The notes under the pieces: generated by a model
What the model was told of the DNA's origin: nothing
Databases searched by the model: none
The model's input: the letters and a program-made list of their open reading frames with translations, nothing else
In this document: piece after piece, positions 42,058 to 50,796 of the stretch
Layout of the letters: the number at the start of each line of letters is the position of its first letter
Numbering within the stretch: position 1 is the stretch's first letter
Position numbers and translations under genes: made by a program
NCBI GenBank assembly: GCA_035570055.1
Contig: DATMLM010000037.1
Location: 1 to 64,000 of the forward strand
Direction: 5' to 3'
Source of the DNA: DASRDS01 sp035570055
Lineage (GTDB): Bacteria > Gemmatimonadota > Gemmatimonadetes > Gemmatimonadales > Gemmatimonadaceae
Length of the DNA stretch: 64,000 nt

Positions 42058-42498
42058 ATGAAAAAGCGAGCAGTCGTGGCGATCGGGGCTGGTGGCCTGA
42101 TCGCCGGAACAATTGATATCGCCCAGGCGATGATTCTCTTTGGCTGGCGCGTACCACTCGGGATCACGGCGGCGCTGATCGGGCAGCCGGCGGAGCGCGC
42201 CGGCCCGTTCGCCCTCTTCTACGTGCTCGGCCTCGCGCTCCACTATTGTATCGCCACGACTTGGACCGCCGCCTACTATGCGGCGAGCCGCCGGCTGACG
42301 TTCATGACGGAGCATTGGGTCGTGTGCGGCCTGCTCTACGGCATGGTCGTCGAGCTCTGTATGAGCTACGTCGTCCTGCCGCTCTCGGCGCTCCACGCGA
42401 CGGGCCCGTACGAGCTCAAAGACGTGCTCTTAGGGATCGGTGTGCACATGTTCTCGATCGGGCTCCCGATCGCGTTCAGCGTGCGGCGGTTTGGGTGA
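42058..42498 (+). CDS. Four-helix membrane protein (DUF1440-like)
   Basis: The 146-aa product has four membrane helices: AVVAIGAGGLIAGTIDIAQAM, FALFYVLGLALHYCIATTW, HWVVCGLLYGMVVELCMSYVV and VLLGIGVHMFSIGLPIAF. It resembles a family of small inner-membrane proteins found in many soil bacteria with no assigned role. The ATG at 42058 is preceded by a phased TTCAG array. It is convergent with the ToxR-like regulator gene and overlaps it by 23 bases. Confidence 0.7.
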   Translation: MKKRAVVAIGAGGLIAGTIDIAQAMILFGWRVPLGITAALIGQPAERAGPFALFYVLGLALHYCIATTWTAAYYAASRRLTFMTEHWVVCGLLYGMVVELCMSYVVLPLSALHATGPYELKDVLLGIGVHMFSIGLPIAFSVRRFG

Positions 42499-43288
42499 TC
42501 GCCTTCGTGACCTGGGTCGCGATGTCGTCCTGAATCCACAGCATATCGCCGCTGGGCCGGTCGTACGTCTCCGACCAGACGACGAGGCCATTGTCGCCGC
42601 GACTCAGCCGCGCGGCGACCCGGTAGGTCGTGTGAGACTTGCGCACGCTTCCATCGAGCACATACGTCACGCCGAGCTGCTTCGCGATGTCCACGATCGC
42701 GATCGGCTTGCGCTTCAAGTAAAACGACGTCGTTGGCGCCGCGACGCGGAGCCCCGGCTCTTTGCTCAGCTTATCGATGACCTCCTCGGTCATCCCATCG
42801 GCGAAATACTCGTGGCTCATGCCATCGGTGAGGTCGAGAAACGGCACCACGGCTATCGAATTCGCGGTGCGGCCGCCGCCGCCGCGGATCCCGTAGGCGA
42901 CCGCGAGCGCGAGGCAGATCACGACGCCGATCGCCACCATGAGCTGCCCGCCCCGTCGCGGAACAGCCGGAACCGGTGCCGGAGGTGCCTCGCTGACTTT
43001 GGCGACCATTTTATAGCCAAGCCGCGGGACGGTCGCGATGTACGTCGGCTGCTTGGTGTCGTCGCCGAGCTCACGACGGAGCGATGCAACGGCCTGGTAC
43101 ACGGAGTCTGACGTGACGATCACGCCAGCCCAGACCTCCTTGAGCAGCTCGTCGATGCTCACGACCTCGCCGGACCGCTCGGCGAGATAGACCAGCAGCC
43201 GCATGGTTCTCGCCTCCAACCGGACCGTCTCGCCATTCCGCGAGATCTGACCGGTTGTCGGGTTGACCTCCCAATCGCCGATGATCAC
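42476..43288 (-). CDS. ToxR/CadC-like membrane regulator with OmpR-type winged helix
   Basis: The 270-aa product has an N-terminal OmpR/PhoB-type DNA-binding domain (IGDWEVNPTTGQISRNGETVRLEARTMRLL, SDSVYQAVASLRRELGDD, YIATVPRLGYKMV), one membrane helix (LMVAIGVVICLALAVAYGI, about 145-163) and a periplasmic TolB/FlgO-like domain (IAVVPFLDLTDGMSHEYFADGMTEEVIDKLSK, GVTYVLDGSVRKS). The GTG start at 43288 overlaps the stop of the M28 gene (GTGA), which explains the lack of an own ribosome site. It should regulate transcription from the membrane; the TTCAG array at 41988 is a candidate target. Confidence 0.85.
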   Translation of the reverse strand: MIIGDWEVNPTTGQISRNGETVRLEARTMRLLVYLAERSGEVVSIDELLKEVWAGVIVTSDSVYQAVASLRRELGDDTKQPTYIATVPRLGYKMVAKVSEAPPAPVPAVPRRGGQLMVAIGVVICLALAVAYGIRGGGGRTANSIAVVPFLDLTDGMSHEYFADGMTEEVIDKLSKEPGLRVAAPTTSFYLKRKPIAIVDIAKQLGVTYVLDGSVRKSHTTYRVAARLSRGDNGLVVWSETYDRPSGDMLWIQDDIATQVTKAITQTAAR

Positions 43289-44928
43289 TGTCGGCAGGGT
43301 GCGGTGGGATCGGGTTTGGATTGATCGACGAGCGGCCGGTGGTCGAGGTCCGCGACGCGCAGCGCAACGGCGTATACGAGCGTCGCCGCACGCGCCATGT
43401 GCGCGTAGTCGAGATACTGTGGCTCGTCGGTCACCTGGTGATAGTCGACGCCATAGCCGGTGGAGAAATACGCGACGGGAATCCCGTAACGCGCATAGGA
43501 CGCGTGGTCGCTCCGGCAGTACTTCTGCGACGGATGCCCCGGCGCATCCCACGAATAGTCGATCGCCATCGGCTCGGCCAAGCCCGCATTGACCGAGTCG
43601 ATCAGCGCGCCGAGCTCTTTGGATAACCGACGGGCACCGCCGGATTGGAGATAGCGAGGTCCGGAGCGCGCCGAGTCCGCGTTATACTCGTGTCCGAACA
43701 AATCCATGTTGAGATATGCCACGATGGAATCGCGAGGCACTGTCGTGTGATCGGCATACCAGCGGGAGCCGAGCAGGCCCTGTTCTTCGCCGGTGTGCGA
43801 GATGAAGAGGATAGACCGGGCCGGGTGCTGTTTGACGAGTGCTTGCGCGATGGCTAGGAGAGAAGCCGTGCCAGCGCCATCATCATCCGCGCCATTGTAG
43901 ATCGAGTCACGCCGCGGCGGACGAAGGCGGCGCAGACTGTCGACGTTGACGACGATCGTCGGCGATTGTGCGCCGGGATTCCCGGCGGCCGGCCCGTCGA
44001 GGTGCTGTCGCGCCAAGAGGATGTTGTACGCGCGCACCGAGTCGTGATCGATGCCGAACGCGCCGATGCCGACGTGGTCGTTGTGCGCACCCATGGCGAC
44101 GTACTCGCCCCGGCGCGCCGGATCGCTGCCAGGGAGGATCGCGACGACATTGCGCGCTTGGATCGTCTCCGGGGCGAGATATCGGATGCGGCCGCCAAGC
44201 ACGCCTCGCGCGACGGTGCCGACGGTGAGGCGCTCGACCGGGTCGCCGAACAAGGCGAGCGCAGTCGCGGCGCCGATCTGGAAGGACAACGGCCCGGGAT
44301 GGGCCGACGACGAAGGCACCGAGAACCGCCTGAGGGTCGAATAGATCGTGACTGGTGGCAACGTGGGCAAGACGAAGACGACGCCGAGTGGCGGCCTGTG
44401 GAACGCCGGCAGGTATCTCCCGCTTCGCGGGTCGGGACGCCCATCCGGAAAGAGCGCGACCGCGAACACGACGATCTCGCCGGCGCCCGAGTCGGGACTG
44501 ATCAGCGCTTTGGCATCAGTGCCAAGTCGGCCGCCGTAGACGACCGTGACGCCGGTCGCATCGAGTGTCAGCGGAAGGTTGGTCGGATTCTGCGCTATGA
44601 CGCCGGTGCCGAAGGCCAGCGGCGCACCGTTGACCGTCAGGTGCTCCGTGGTATCGAGGCGGCTCGATATCATCGGTACGTACTGCAGATAGCCGCCGCT
44701 GTCCCCCGCCGGTTGGAGTCCCATGCGCTTGAACTCGGCGGCGATATAGTCGGTGGCTTCGATGTTGCCCCGCGATCCCGGGAGCCGCCCTCCCATCGAG
44801 TCGTCCGCGATGATCTCGACGCGGTGTTTGAGCTCAGCCGCGGTGATCGGCGACGAAGGTGTGGCGCGACCGGACGGACGCGCGCAGCTTGCGGCAAGGA
44901 TGACGGCGATCGGAAGAAGTCGACGCAT
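43285..44928 (-). CDS. M28-family zinc peptidase lipoprotein (paralogue of the 18708 gene)
   Basis: The 547-aa product has a lipobox (IAVILAASCARP) and the same domain plan as the M28 peptidase at 18708-20351: PA-like insert, then MGAHNDHVG, NGADDDGAGT, SHTGEEQGLLGS, LNMDLFGHE and GVDYHQVTDE, i.e. all zinc ligands. Both proteins have 547 residues, and the stretch around LRRxRPPRRDSIxNGADDDG is almost identical. This copy is lipid-anchored rather than free. It is coupled to the ToxR-like regulator (GTGA). Confidence 0.92.
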   Translation of the reverse strand: MRRLLPIAVILAASCARPSGRATPSSPITAAELKHRVEIIADDSMGGRLPGSRGNIEATDYIAAEFKRMGLQPAGDSGGYLQYVPMISSRLDTTEHLTVNGAPLAFGTGVIAQNPTNLPLTLDATGVTVVYGGRLGTDAKALISPDSGAGEIVVFAVALFPDGRPDPRSGRYLPAFHRPPLGVVFVLPTLPPVTIYSTLRRFSVPSSSAHPGPLSFQIGAATALALFGDPVERLTVGTVARGVLGGRIRYLAPETIQARNVVAILPGSDPARRGEYVAMGAHNDHVGIGAFGIDHDSVRAYNILLARQHLDGPAAGNPGAQSPTIVVNVDSLRRLRPPRRDSIYNGADDDGAGTASLLAIAQALVKQHPARSILFISHTGEEQGLLGSRWYADHTTVPRDSIVAYLNMDLFGHEYNADSARSGPRYLQSGGARRLSKELGALIDSVNAGLAEPMAIDYSWDAPGHPSQKYCRSDHASYARYGIPVAYFSTGYGVDYHQVTDEPQYLDYAHMARAATLVYAVALRVADLDHRPLVDQSKPDPTAPCRQ

Positions 44929-45007
44929 AGGTGCTGAACATATAGCAAACTCTGGCATAATTCGCCTCACATAGAAGCCAAGGCACGGGCTCTGCAATAC
45001 CCCGGGG

Positions 45008-47953
45008 ATGATGGCGACCACGCTAGACGACGCGGCGACCGAGCTGTTCGGCGGTAGCGAGATGGGCCAGGTCATGCGCTCGGTGGACTGGAGCGCGACG
45101 AGCCTGGGCCCGGTCGAGCAGTGGCCGCAATCGCTCCGGATGATGGTGCGGCTCATCCTCGCCAACCGGATGCCGATCCTACTCTGGTGGGGACCGAACT
45201 ACATCCAACTCTACAACGACGCCTACCGGCCAGTCCTCGGCGCGAAGCACCCGGCATCGATGGGGCAGCCCACGCGAGAATGCTGGTCAGAGATCTGGCA
45301 CGTGATCGGGCCGCTCATCGATACCCCGTTCAACGGCGGACCGGCGACTTGGATGGAGGACATCCTCCTCGAGATCAATCGGTACGGGTTCGTCGAAGAG
45401 ACGCACTTCACGATCGCTTACAGCCCGGTCCCGGATGAGTCGGCGCCGAGCGGGATCGGCGGCGTCATCGCGACTGTTCATGAGATCACGCAGAAGGTCG
45501 TGGGCGAGCGGCGCGTCGGCATCTTGCGCGATCTCGGCCGCCGGTCACTCGCGGAGGCGCAGACCGCCGAGGCCACCTGCGCGACCGCCGCCGGGATTCT
45601 GGCGAAGCACGCCAGCGACGTTCCGTTCGCCGCGATCTACTTGACCGACCCGGACGGCAAGCACGCGGTGCTCGCCGGCACGTGCGGCGTCGGGGCGGGC
45701 GAGCCCATGAGCCCTGTAGCGATCGACGTGCCCGAGTCGGAGACGATCCAGGTCGTCGACCTTTCTGCCCGGTTCGATCGCGTCCCGCCGGGGCCTTGGG
45801 CCGATCCGCCGCACACGGCGGTGATCGTGCCGATTCCCTCGAGCATCTCGGGTCAGCCCGCGGGAGTACTCGTGGCCGGCGTCAGCTGTCGACTCGCGCT
45901 CGACGAACAGCACTTGGTCTTTTTCGAGATGGTCGCCGCGCAGCTCGCGACGGGTATCGCGAACGCCCGCGCGTACGAGCTGGAGAGGAAGCGCGCCGAG
46001 GTGCTCGCGGAGCTCGACCGGGCCAAAACGCAATTCTTCTCGAACGTCAGCCACGAGTTCCGGACACCGCTCACGCTCATGCTCGGGCCGACCGCGGACC
46101 TGCTCGCCAATCCCGACGCGCCGCGCACCGACCGCGAGCGGTCGTTGGAGATGATCCATCGCAACACGCTGCGCCTCCAGAAGCTCGTCAACTCGATGCT
46201 CGACTTCTCGCGCATCGAGGCCGGCCGCGCCACGGCGTCCTACGAGCCGATCGACCTGGCGACCTTCACGGCTGAGTTGGCGAGCACCTTCCGCTCGGCC
46301 ACCGAGCGCGCGGGGCTCGCGCTCGATGTGGAGGCGCCGCTCCTGCCGGCGAGCGTCTACGTCGACCGGGAGATGTGGGAGAAGATCGTACTCAATCTCT
46401 TGTCCAACGCCTTCAAGCACACGTTCGACGGCGGCATCACCGTCCGCGTGCGCGATGGGGGGCATGCGGCAATCGTCGACGTCGCGGACACGGGCGTCGG
46501 CATTGCCGCCGACCAGCTGCCGAAGATTTTTGATCGATTCCATCGCGTGCCGAACGCGCGGAGCCGAACGCACGAGGGGACCGGCATCGGTCTCGCGCTC
46601 GTGCAAGAGCTCGTACGCTGGCACGGGGCCCGGATCGATGTCGCCAGCACCGAAGGGGTAGGCACGACGTTCACGATCACGGTGCCGTACGGCGCGGCGC
46701 ATCTCCCATCGGATCGTCTCGGGTCGGCCGGTCGGCAGCTCGCGTCGACGCGCGTCGGCGCGATGACCTACGTCGAAGAGGCGCTCAAGTGGCTGCCGCC
46801 GCCTCCGGACCAGGCGCGGTCGATAACGGTCGTCGGCAGCCAGGGCGCCGCCCGGATCCTCCTGGCCGACGACAATGCGGACATGCGCGAGTACCTGGCT
46901 CGCCTGTTGTACGAGCGAGGATGGGCGGTCGAAACCGTCGGCGATGGCTACGCCGCCCTCGCGGCCGCAAAGGCGCGCCCGCCCGATCTCATCCTGAGTG
47001 ATGTGATGATGCCGGGGCTCGATGGGTTCGCGCTGCTCCGGGCCCTCCGCGCCGACTCCTTGACCGCCACGATTCCGGTTGTCCTCTTGTCAGCGCGTGC
47101 TGGCGAGGAGGCGCGCATCGAAGGCGCGCAGGCGGGCGCGGATGACTACCTGGTCAAACCGTTCGGCGCCCAGGAGCTCATCGCGCGAGTCGGCGCGCAG
47201 CTCTCCCTCGCCCGGGAGCGGGCGCGCGCGCTGCGGGTGTCCGAGGCGGCGAGTCGGGCCAAGAGCGATTTTCTGGCGATGATGAGCCACGAGCTCAGGA
47301 CGCCGCTCAACGCGATCGGCGGGTACGCGAGCTTAATGGAGATGGAGGTCCACGGGCCGCTGACCGATGAGCAACGGTCGGACCTGGCCCGCATCCAACA
47401 GAGCCAGCGGCATCTCCTCGGCCTGATCAACCAGGTGCTGACGTACTCGCTCGGCCGGGCCGGCACGGCGCGCTACGAGATCGTGGAGCTGCCCCTGCAG
47501 GAGGCGATCCTCACCGCTGAGGCACTGGTGGTGGTGCAAGCGGTGGCGCGGAGGCTGACCTACGTGCCGGCCAAATGCGAAGCGTCGCTCCGCGTCCATG
47601 CCGATCGCGAGAAGGTCCAGCAGGTGCTGCTCAATCTGCTCAGCAACGCGATCAAGTTCACCGAGCCGGGTGGAGAGATTCGAACGACCTGCACGACGGA
47701 CGAGGACTCCGTCTGGATCTCCGTCACGGACACGGGTATCGGGATCCCGCCGGAGAAGATTACGGCGATTTTCGAGCCGTTCGTGCAGGTCGATCAGCGC
47801 TTGACGCGTCCTCGCGAGGGTGTGGGCCTCGGCCTGGCGATCAGCCGTGACCTCGCGCGGGGCATGGCCGGTGATCTCACGGTCGAGAGTACGCCGGGCA
47901 AAGGCAGTACGTTTACGCTCCGGTTGGTGCGCGTCCCATCCACGCCTGCCTGA
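45008..47953 (+). CDS. Hybrid sensor kinase with two kinase modules (PAS-GAF-HK-REC-HK)
   Basis: The 981-aa soluble protein has a PAS-like domain (about 40-165), a GAF domain (about 180-320), a first kinase module with His349 (SNVSHEFRTP) and N/G boxes (NLLSNAFKHT, DTGVGIA), a receiver with Asp665 (LILSDVMMPGLDG), and a second full kinase module with His761 (AMMSHELRTP) and NLLSNAIKFTE, DTGIGIP. No transmembrane helix is present, so it senses inside the cell. Two complete kinase units around one receiver are uncommon. Start ATG 45008 has CGGGG nearby; ATG 45011 is equivalent. Convergent with the M61 gene, 41-base overlap. Confidence 0.92.
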   Translation: MMATTLDDAATELFGGSEMGQVMRSVDWSATSLGPVEQWPQSLRMMVRLILANRMPILLWWGPNYIQLYNDAYRPVLGAKHPASMGQPTRECWSEIWHVIGPLIDTPFNGGPATWMEDILLEINRYGFVEETHFTIAYSPVPDESAPSGIGGVIATVHEITQKVVGERRVGILRDLGRRSLAEAQTAEATCATAAGILAKHASDVPFAAIYLTDPDGKHAVLAGTCGVGAGEPMSPVAIDVPESETIQVVDLSARFDRVPPGPWADPPHTAVIVPIPSSISGQPAGVLVAGVSCRLALDEQHLVFFEMVAAQLATGIANARAYELERKRAEVLAELDRAKTQFFSNVSHEFRTPLTLMLGPTADLLANPDAPRTDRERSLEMIHRNTLRLQKLVNSMLDFSRIEAGRATASYEPIDLATFTAELASTFRSATERAGLALDVEAPLLPASVYVDREMWEKIVLNLLSNAFKHTFDGGITVRVRDGGHAAIVDVADTGVGIAADQLPKIFDRFHRVPNARSRTHEGTGIGLALVQELVRWHGARIDVASTEGVGTTFTITVPYGAAHLPSDRLGSAGRQLASTRVGAMTYVEEALKWLPPPPDQARSITVVGSQGAARILLADDNADMREYLARLLYERGWAVETVGDGYAALAAAKARPPDLILSDVMMPGLDGFALLRALRADSLTATIPVVLLSARAGEEARIEGAQAGADDYLVKPFGAQELIARVGAQLSLARERARALRVSEAASRAKSDFLAMMSHELRTPLNAIGGYASLMEMEVHGPLTDEQRSDLARIQQSQRHLLGLINQVLTYSLGRAGTARYEIVELPLQEAILTAEALVVVQAVARRLTYVPAKCEASLRVHADREKVQQVLLNLLSNAIKFTEPGGEIRTTCTTDEDSVWISVTDTGIGIPPEKITAIFEPFVQVDQRLTRPREGVGLGLAISRDLARGMAGDLTVESTPGKGSTFTLRLVRVPSTPA

Positions 47954-49448
47954 GCTTGAGCTGCTCGGGTGTCGCGGCGGAGTCGACGGTGAATCGCTGC
48001 GGCAGCCCCTTGGCATCTTCGATCAGGGTGAAGCCGAGCTTCGCGTAGTACTCCTCGAGGGGCGGTCGCTCGGTGCCGAAGATGTAGCGGTTGAAGAAAT
48101 CCCGCGTATCCGGTGATGTGCGCGCGACGATCGTGTCGATCAGCCCGTTCTCCGGGAACGCGCGGTGCTTCCCGTACTGCTTCGAGAGATCGAGGATCAG
48201 ATCGCGGAGCCCATGCGCGCCGCCAGACTCCTCGAGCAGCTTGATGTCCAGCAGTCCCGCGACGACCGCCCCGCGCATGTAGATGTTCGGGTACTGCTTT
48301 TGGCCCGAGTCGCTGTACGACGCGAGTGACATCTCGCGCAGGGACCACGTGGTGTCGAACTGTGTGCGGTCGAGTTGCTCCTTTTGCACGACCAACGCCA
48401 GGTACTCGCTGAGCGTCGTCACGCCGCCCTGGAGCATCATCATGTGGGACGCCCACTCGGTGGTGCCTTCGTAGAGCCACAGGTGTTGCGATGGGACGGG
48501 CGTCGCGAAGTTGAAGTGCTCGATGATCTCGGAGTGGATGTTGAGCGGCGTCACGACATGGAAGAACTCGTGCGCCGCGATGTCGCGGATCTGCGTGCCG
48601 TAGGCGGGCGTGTACGGCGCATCGGGCAGCACGTACTCGGAGCCGTAGGAGTGCTCCCAGGCGCCGGTGACGGTCCCTCTCCCGTACGGGCCGAAATCGT
48701 ACAAGAACGTGTAGCGATCGACGGGCAGTTTGCCGAGAAACGAGCCGGCGGCGGTCAGCATCTCGCGCATCGCGTCGCGCACCTGGTCGGCGCTGATATC
48801 CCGGTTCTGGGTGCGGACGACAATCGTGACGGGCACGCCCGTGACGTCGAGCGTCGACGACGTGAGGTGGGGGCCGAGGAGAATCGGCGAGTCGACGAGG
48901 CGATCGTACGTATCGGCGTAAAACACCCCGTTGTGCGTGAGCGGCGTTCCGTAGGTCCAGCCTGTCGGGTAGTTCAGGCGAACCGTCAGCGGTACGCTCT
49001 GCATCCCGCGGGGAAAGCCGAACACGCCTTGTCCGTTGATCAAGGCGTAGCCCGGCTCCAGGACCGTACCGCACATCGGGTAGATCGGGTCTTTTTTGTA
49101 CGCCGTGTCGCGCGTGGCGATCATGTGATAGGTGATGACATGGACCTGTCGCGGATGGCTCAGGCGCCACTCGTTCGTGCTGATGCGCTCAGCCGGTACG
49201 ATAGTCCCCTGGGCGTCGACCGCTTTGAAGTCGTGGACGAAGCGGCCGATGTCCATCGTCTGGTACGTGCCGGGCGCCGTGGCCGCGAACTCGAAGACGG
49301 CATTCGAGTCGGCGAGCGGGGGAACCGTCAACGTCACCGCGAAGACGTGGTGGACGGTGTCCGAGAGGTTGACGGAGTAGCGCAGCGTGTCTGGTTGTGC
49401 GCCAGCAATCGTCGCGAGGGCGACGTAGGCAAGAGAGAATATTTTCAC
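47913..49448 (-). CDS. Exported M61-family aminopeptidase-like protein
   Basis: The 511-aa product has a signal peptide (FSLAYVALATIAGAQ), an N-terminal beta domain, and the gluzincin M61 core with HEFFHVVTP (His293) and the downstream Glu in LWLYEGTTEWASH. No PDZ domain is evident at the C-terminus, unlike many M61 peptidases. It should cleave N-terminal Gly/Ala in the periplasm. Its 3' end overlaps the end of the hybrid kinase gene on the other strand. Confidence 0.9.
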   Translation of the reverse strand: MKIFSLAYVALATIAGAQPDTLRYSVNLSDTVHHVFAVTLTVPPLADSNAVFEFAATAPGTYQTMDIGRFVHDFKAVDAQGTIVPAERISTNEWRLSHPRQVHVITYHMIATRDTAYKKDPIYPMCGTVLEPGYALINGQGVFGFPRGMQSVPLTVRLNYPTGWTYGTPLTHNGVFYADTYDRLVDSPILLGPHLTSSTLDVTGVPVTIVVRTQNRDISADQVRDAMREMLTAAGSFLGKLPVDRYTFLYDFGPYGRGTVTGAWEHSYGSEYVLPDAPYTPAYGTQIRDIAAHEFFHVVTPLNIHSEIIEHFNFATPVPSQHLWLYEGTTEWASHMMMLQGGVTTLSEYLALVVQKEQLDRTQFDTTWSLREMSLASYSDSGQKQYPNIYMRGAVVAGLLDIKLLEESGGAHGLRDLILDLSKQYGKHRAFPENGLIDTIVARTSPDTRDFFNRYIFGTERPPLEEYYAKLGFTLIEDAKGLPQRFTVDSAATPEQLKLRQAWMGRAPTGA

Positions 49449-49466
49449 GAGTCGAGGCTAGCATCT

Positions 49467-49883
49467 ATGCGCGCGGTGCGGAAGGCGTTCAACCAAATGC
49501 TGACGAGTTGCTTACTGGCGGTGGTCGCATCGCCCGCGATAGCCCAGTCGCCGGAGATGGCCAGGCTCGCGAAGGCCCTGGCCGGCGACTGGAGCGCCGT
49601 CGAGGTGGTGCAATTCGGCAAGCCGGTCCCCCCGGGCGCGGGCCGTAAGGGCACCACGCATGTGCGCCTGGCCGGTGGGGGTATGGTGCTCGTCGACGAG
49701 GGTCACGCGGTCGGCACTGTTGGCGGCGATACGCTCGTCAACGAGTATGTCGAAGGGTCGACCAAAATGCGGGATGCCTGGAGCGACTTTACGCCGACTT
49801 CGTACACGCTGACTGAGCAGCACGACGACGGGAATGGCGTCATGCAACCATATGTCGCATCGCATATTACGAAAATGCCTTGA
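49467..49883 (+). CDS. Exported DUF1579-like protein, probably internally deleted
   Basis: The 138-aa product has a signal peptide (CLLAVVASPAIAQ), the usual first part (LAKALAGDWSAVEVV, GRKGTTHVRLAGGGMVLVDEGHAVG) and the usual last part (GDTLVNEYVEGSTKMRDAWSDFTPTSYTLTE). Relatives have about 30-40 more residues between these, including the Trp/Cys-rich strand region, so an in-frame internal deletion is likely. The frame is still open, so a shortened product may be made. The starting ATG at 49467 lies 18 bases from the divergent M61 gene start, so both promoters are packed in this tiny gap or within coding sequence. Confidence 0.6.
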   Translation: MRAVRKAFNQMLTSCLLAVVASPAIAQSPEMARLAKALAGDWSAVEVVQFGKPVPPGAGRKGTTHVRLAGGGMVLVDEGHAVGTVGGDTLVNEYVEGSTKMRDAWSDFTPTSYTLTEQHDDGNGVMQPYVASHITKMP

Positions 49884-49909
49884 CAGGCATATGCCCCAAG
49901 AGGCATATT
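49875..49909 (+). promoter_or_regulatory. Promoter with repeat-type operator for the arsR-AHSA1 pair
   Basis: TTGACA (49880-49885), 18 bases, then CATATT (49904-49909) form a good promoter. Over it lie an inverted repeat ATGCCT-TGAC-AGGCAT (49875-49890) and two direct copies of AGGCATAT (49885 and 49901). The start of transcription would fall next to the ATG at 49915, giving a leaderless message. The repeat is a sensible target for the ArsR protein itself. Confidence 0.55.
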
Positions 49910-49914
49910 AGGCC

Positions 49915-50256
49915 ATGGTCGATACGTTCACTGCCCTGGCCGAACCAAATCGCTTTCGCATTGTCGAGTTGTTGAGGAGCGGGCCGCGGCCCGTGAACGA
50001 CATTGGCGAGCGGCTCCGGCTCAATCAGCCGCAAGTCTCGAAGCACCTTCGCGTGCTGAAAGAGGCCGGGCTCGTCGATGTCACGCCGCGGGCGAACCAG
50101 CGGCTCTACGAGCTCCGGGCAAGCGAGCTGCGTCGGCTCCACGAGTGGCTCGAACGCTATCGGCGCATCTGGGATGCGCGGTTCGAGGAACTGGACGAGC
50201 TGTTGGAAGAGCTCACACACGAGGAACCCTCCGATGGTCGCGATGACAATCAATGA
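49915..50256 (+). CDS. ArsR/SmtB-type regulator
   Basis: The 113-aa product is a winged-helix regulator: FTALAEPNRFRIVELLRSGPRPVNDIGERLRLNQPQVSKHLRVLKEAGLVDV, followed by a charged helix. No Cys cluster of metal sensors is present, so it is the group paired with AHSA1/SRPBCC proteins rather than a metalloregulator. The next gene overlaps by 23 bases. Autoregulation through the repeats at 49875-49909 is likely. Confidence 0.9.
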   Translation: MVDTFTALAEPNRFRIVELLRSGPRPVNDIGERLRLNQPQVSKHLRVLKEAGLVDVTPRANQRLYELRASELRRLHEWLERYRRIWDARFEELDELLEELTHEEPSDGRDDNQ

Positions 50257-50731
50257 CACCGTGATGAAACTCGAGGGCGATCGCGAGATCGTCATCTCGC
50301 GGACGTTCAACGCTCCCGCCCGCATCGTGTTCGATGCCTGGACGAAGCCCGAGCTCGTCAAGCGGTGGTGGGCGCCCAAGTCGCACGGTGTATGGATGGT
50401 GAGCTGCGATGCCGATGTGCGCGTCGGCGGGATGTATCGCTACGTGATGCAGAAGGACGAGGGCCCCGAGATCGGGTTCTCCGGCACGTACAGCGAGGTC
50501 ACACCGCCCACGCGTCTCGTGTACACGCAGGTCTACGAGCCGATGAAGGACATCGGTGCGGTGCTCGTCACCGTGACCTTCGACGAGCACGATGGCAAGA
50601 CCCATCTCGTGTCCCGCAGCCTGTGTCCGTCGAAGCAGGTGCGCGACGGGATGCTCGCTTCGGGCATGGAGCATGGCATGCGGGAGACCTTTGATCAGCT
50701 CGAGGAGCTGTTGGCAGCGCCCCGGGACTGA
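50234..50731 (+). CDS. AHSA1-type SRPBCC protein
   Basis: The 165-aa product has the Aha1/SRPBCC signature: IVISRTFNAPARIVFDAWTKPELVKRWWAP, GMYRYVMQKDEGPEIGFSGTYSEVTPPTRLVYT, and SGMEHGMRETFDQLEELLA at the end. ATG 50234 has GAGGA upstream; ATG 50243 is a possible alternative. ArsR-AHSA1 pairs are common and may sense and bind a hydrophobic compound; ligand unknown. Confidence 0.9.
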   Translation: MVAMTINDTVMKLEGDREIVISRTFNAPARIVFDAWTKPELVKRWWAPKSHGVWMVSCDADVRVGGMYRYVMQKDEGPEIGFSGTYSEVTPPTRLVYTQVYEPMKDIGAVLVTVTFDEHDGKTHLVSRSLCPSKQVRDGMLASGMEHGMRETFDQLEELLAAPRD

Positions 50732-50735
50732 TGGC

Positions 50736-50776
50736 TTGACATGGGTCGGTGTATGGCGTACGTATACACCATACAC
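50736..50776 (+). promoter_or_regulatory. Promoter and inverted-repeat operator of the YtrA-type GntR operon
   Basis: TTGACA (50736-50741) with a 17-base spacer to TACGTA (50759-50764, a poor -10) precedes the gntR gene. A perfect 8-bp inverted repeat, GTGTATGG (50749-50756) and CCATACAC (50769-50776), straddles the -10 region. YtrA-type GntR proteins usually repress their own operon at such sites. Confidence 0.55.
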
Positions 50777-50796
50777 AGTCCGACAGACGCCGCCCC

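Noticed and set aside
48375..49466. Long plus-strand frame before the DUF1579-like protein
   Set aside because: It is antisense to the M61 peptidase and has low-complexity Arg/Val-rich sequence; only the part from ATG 49467 looks like a real exported protein.
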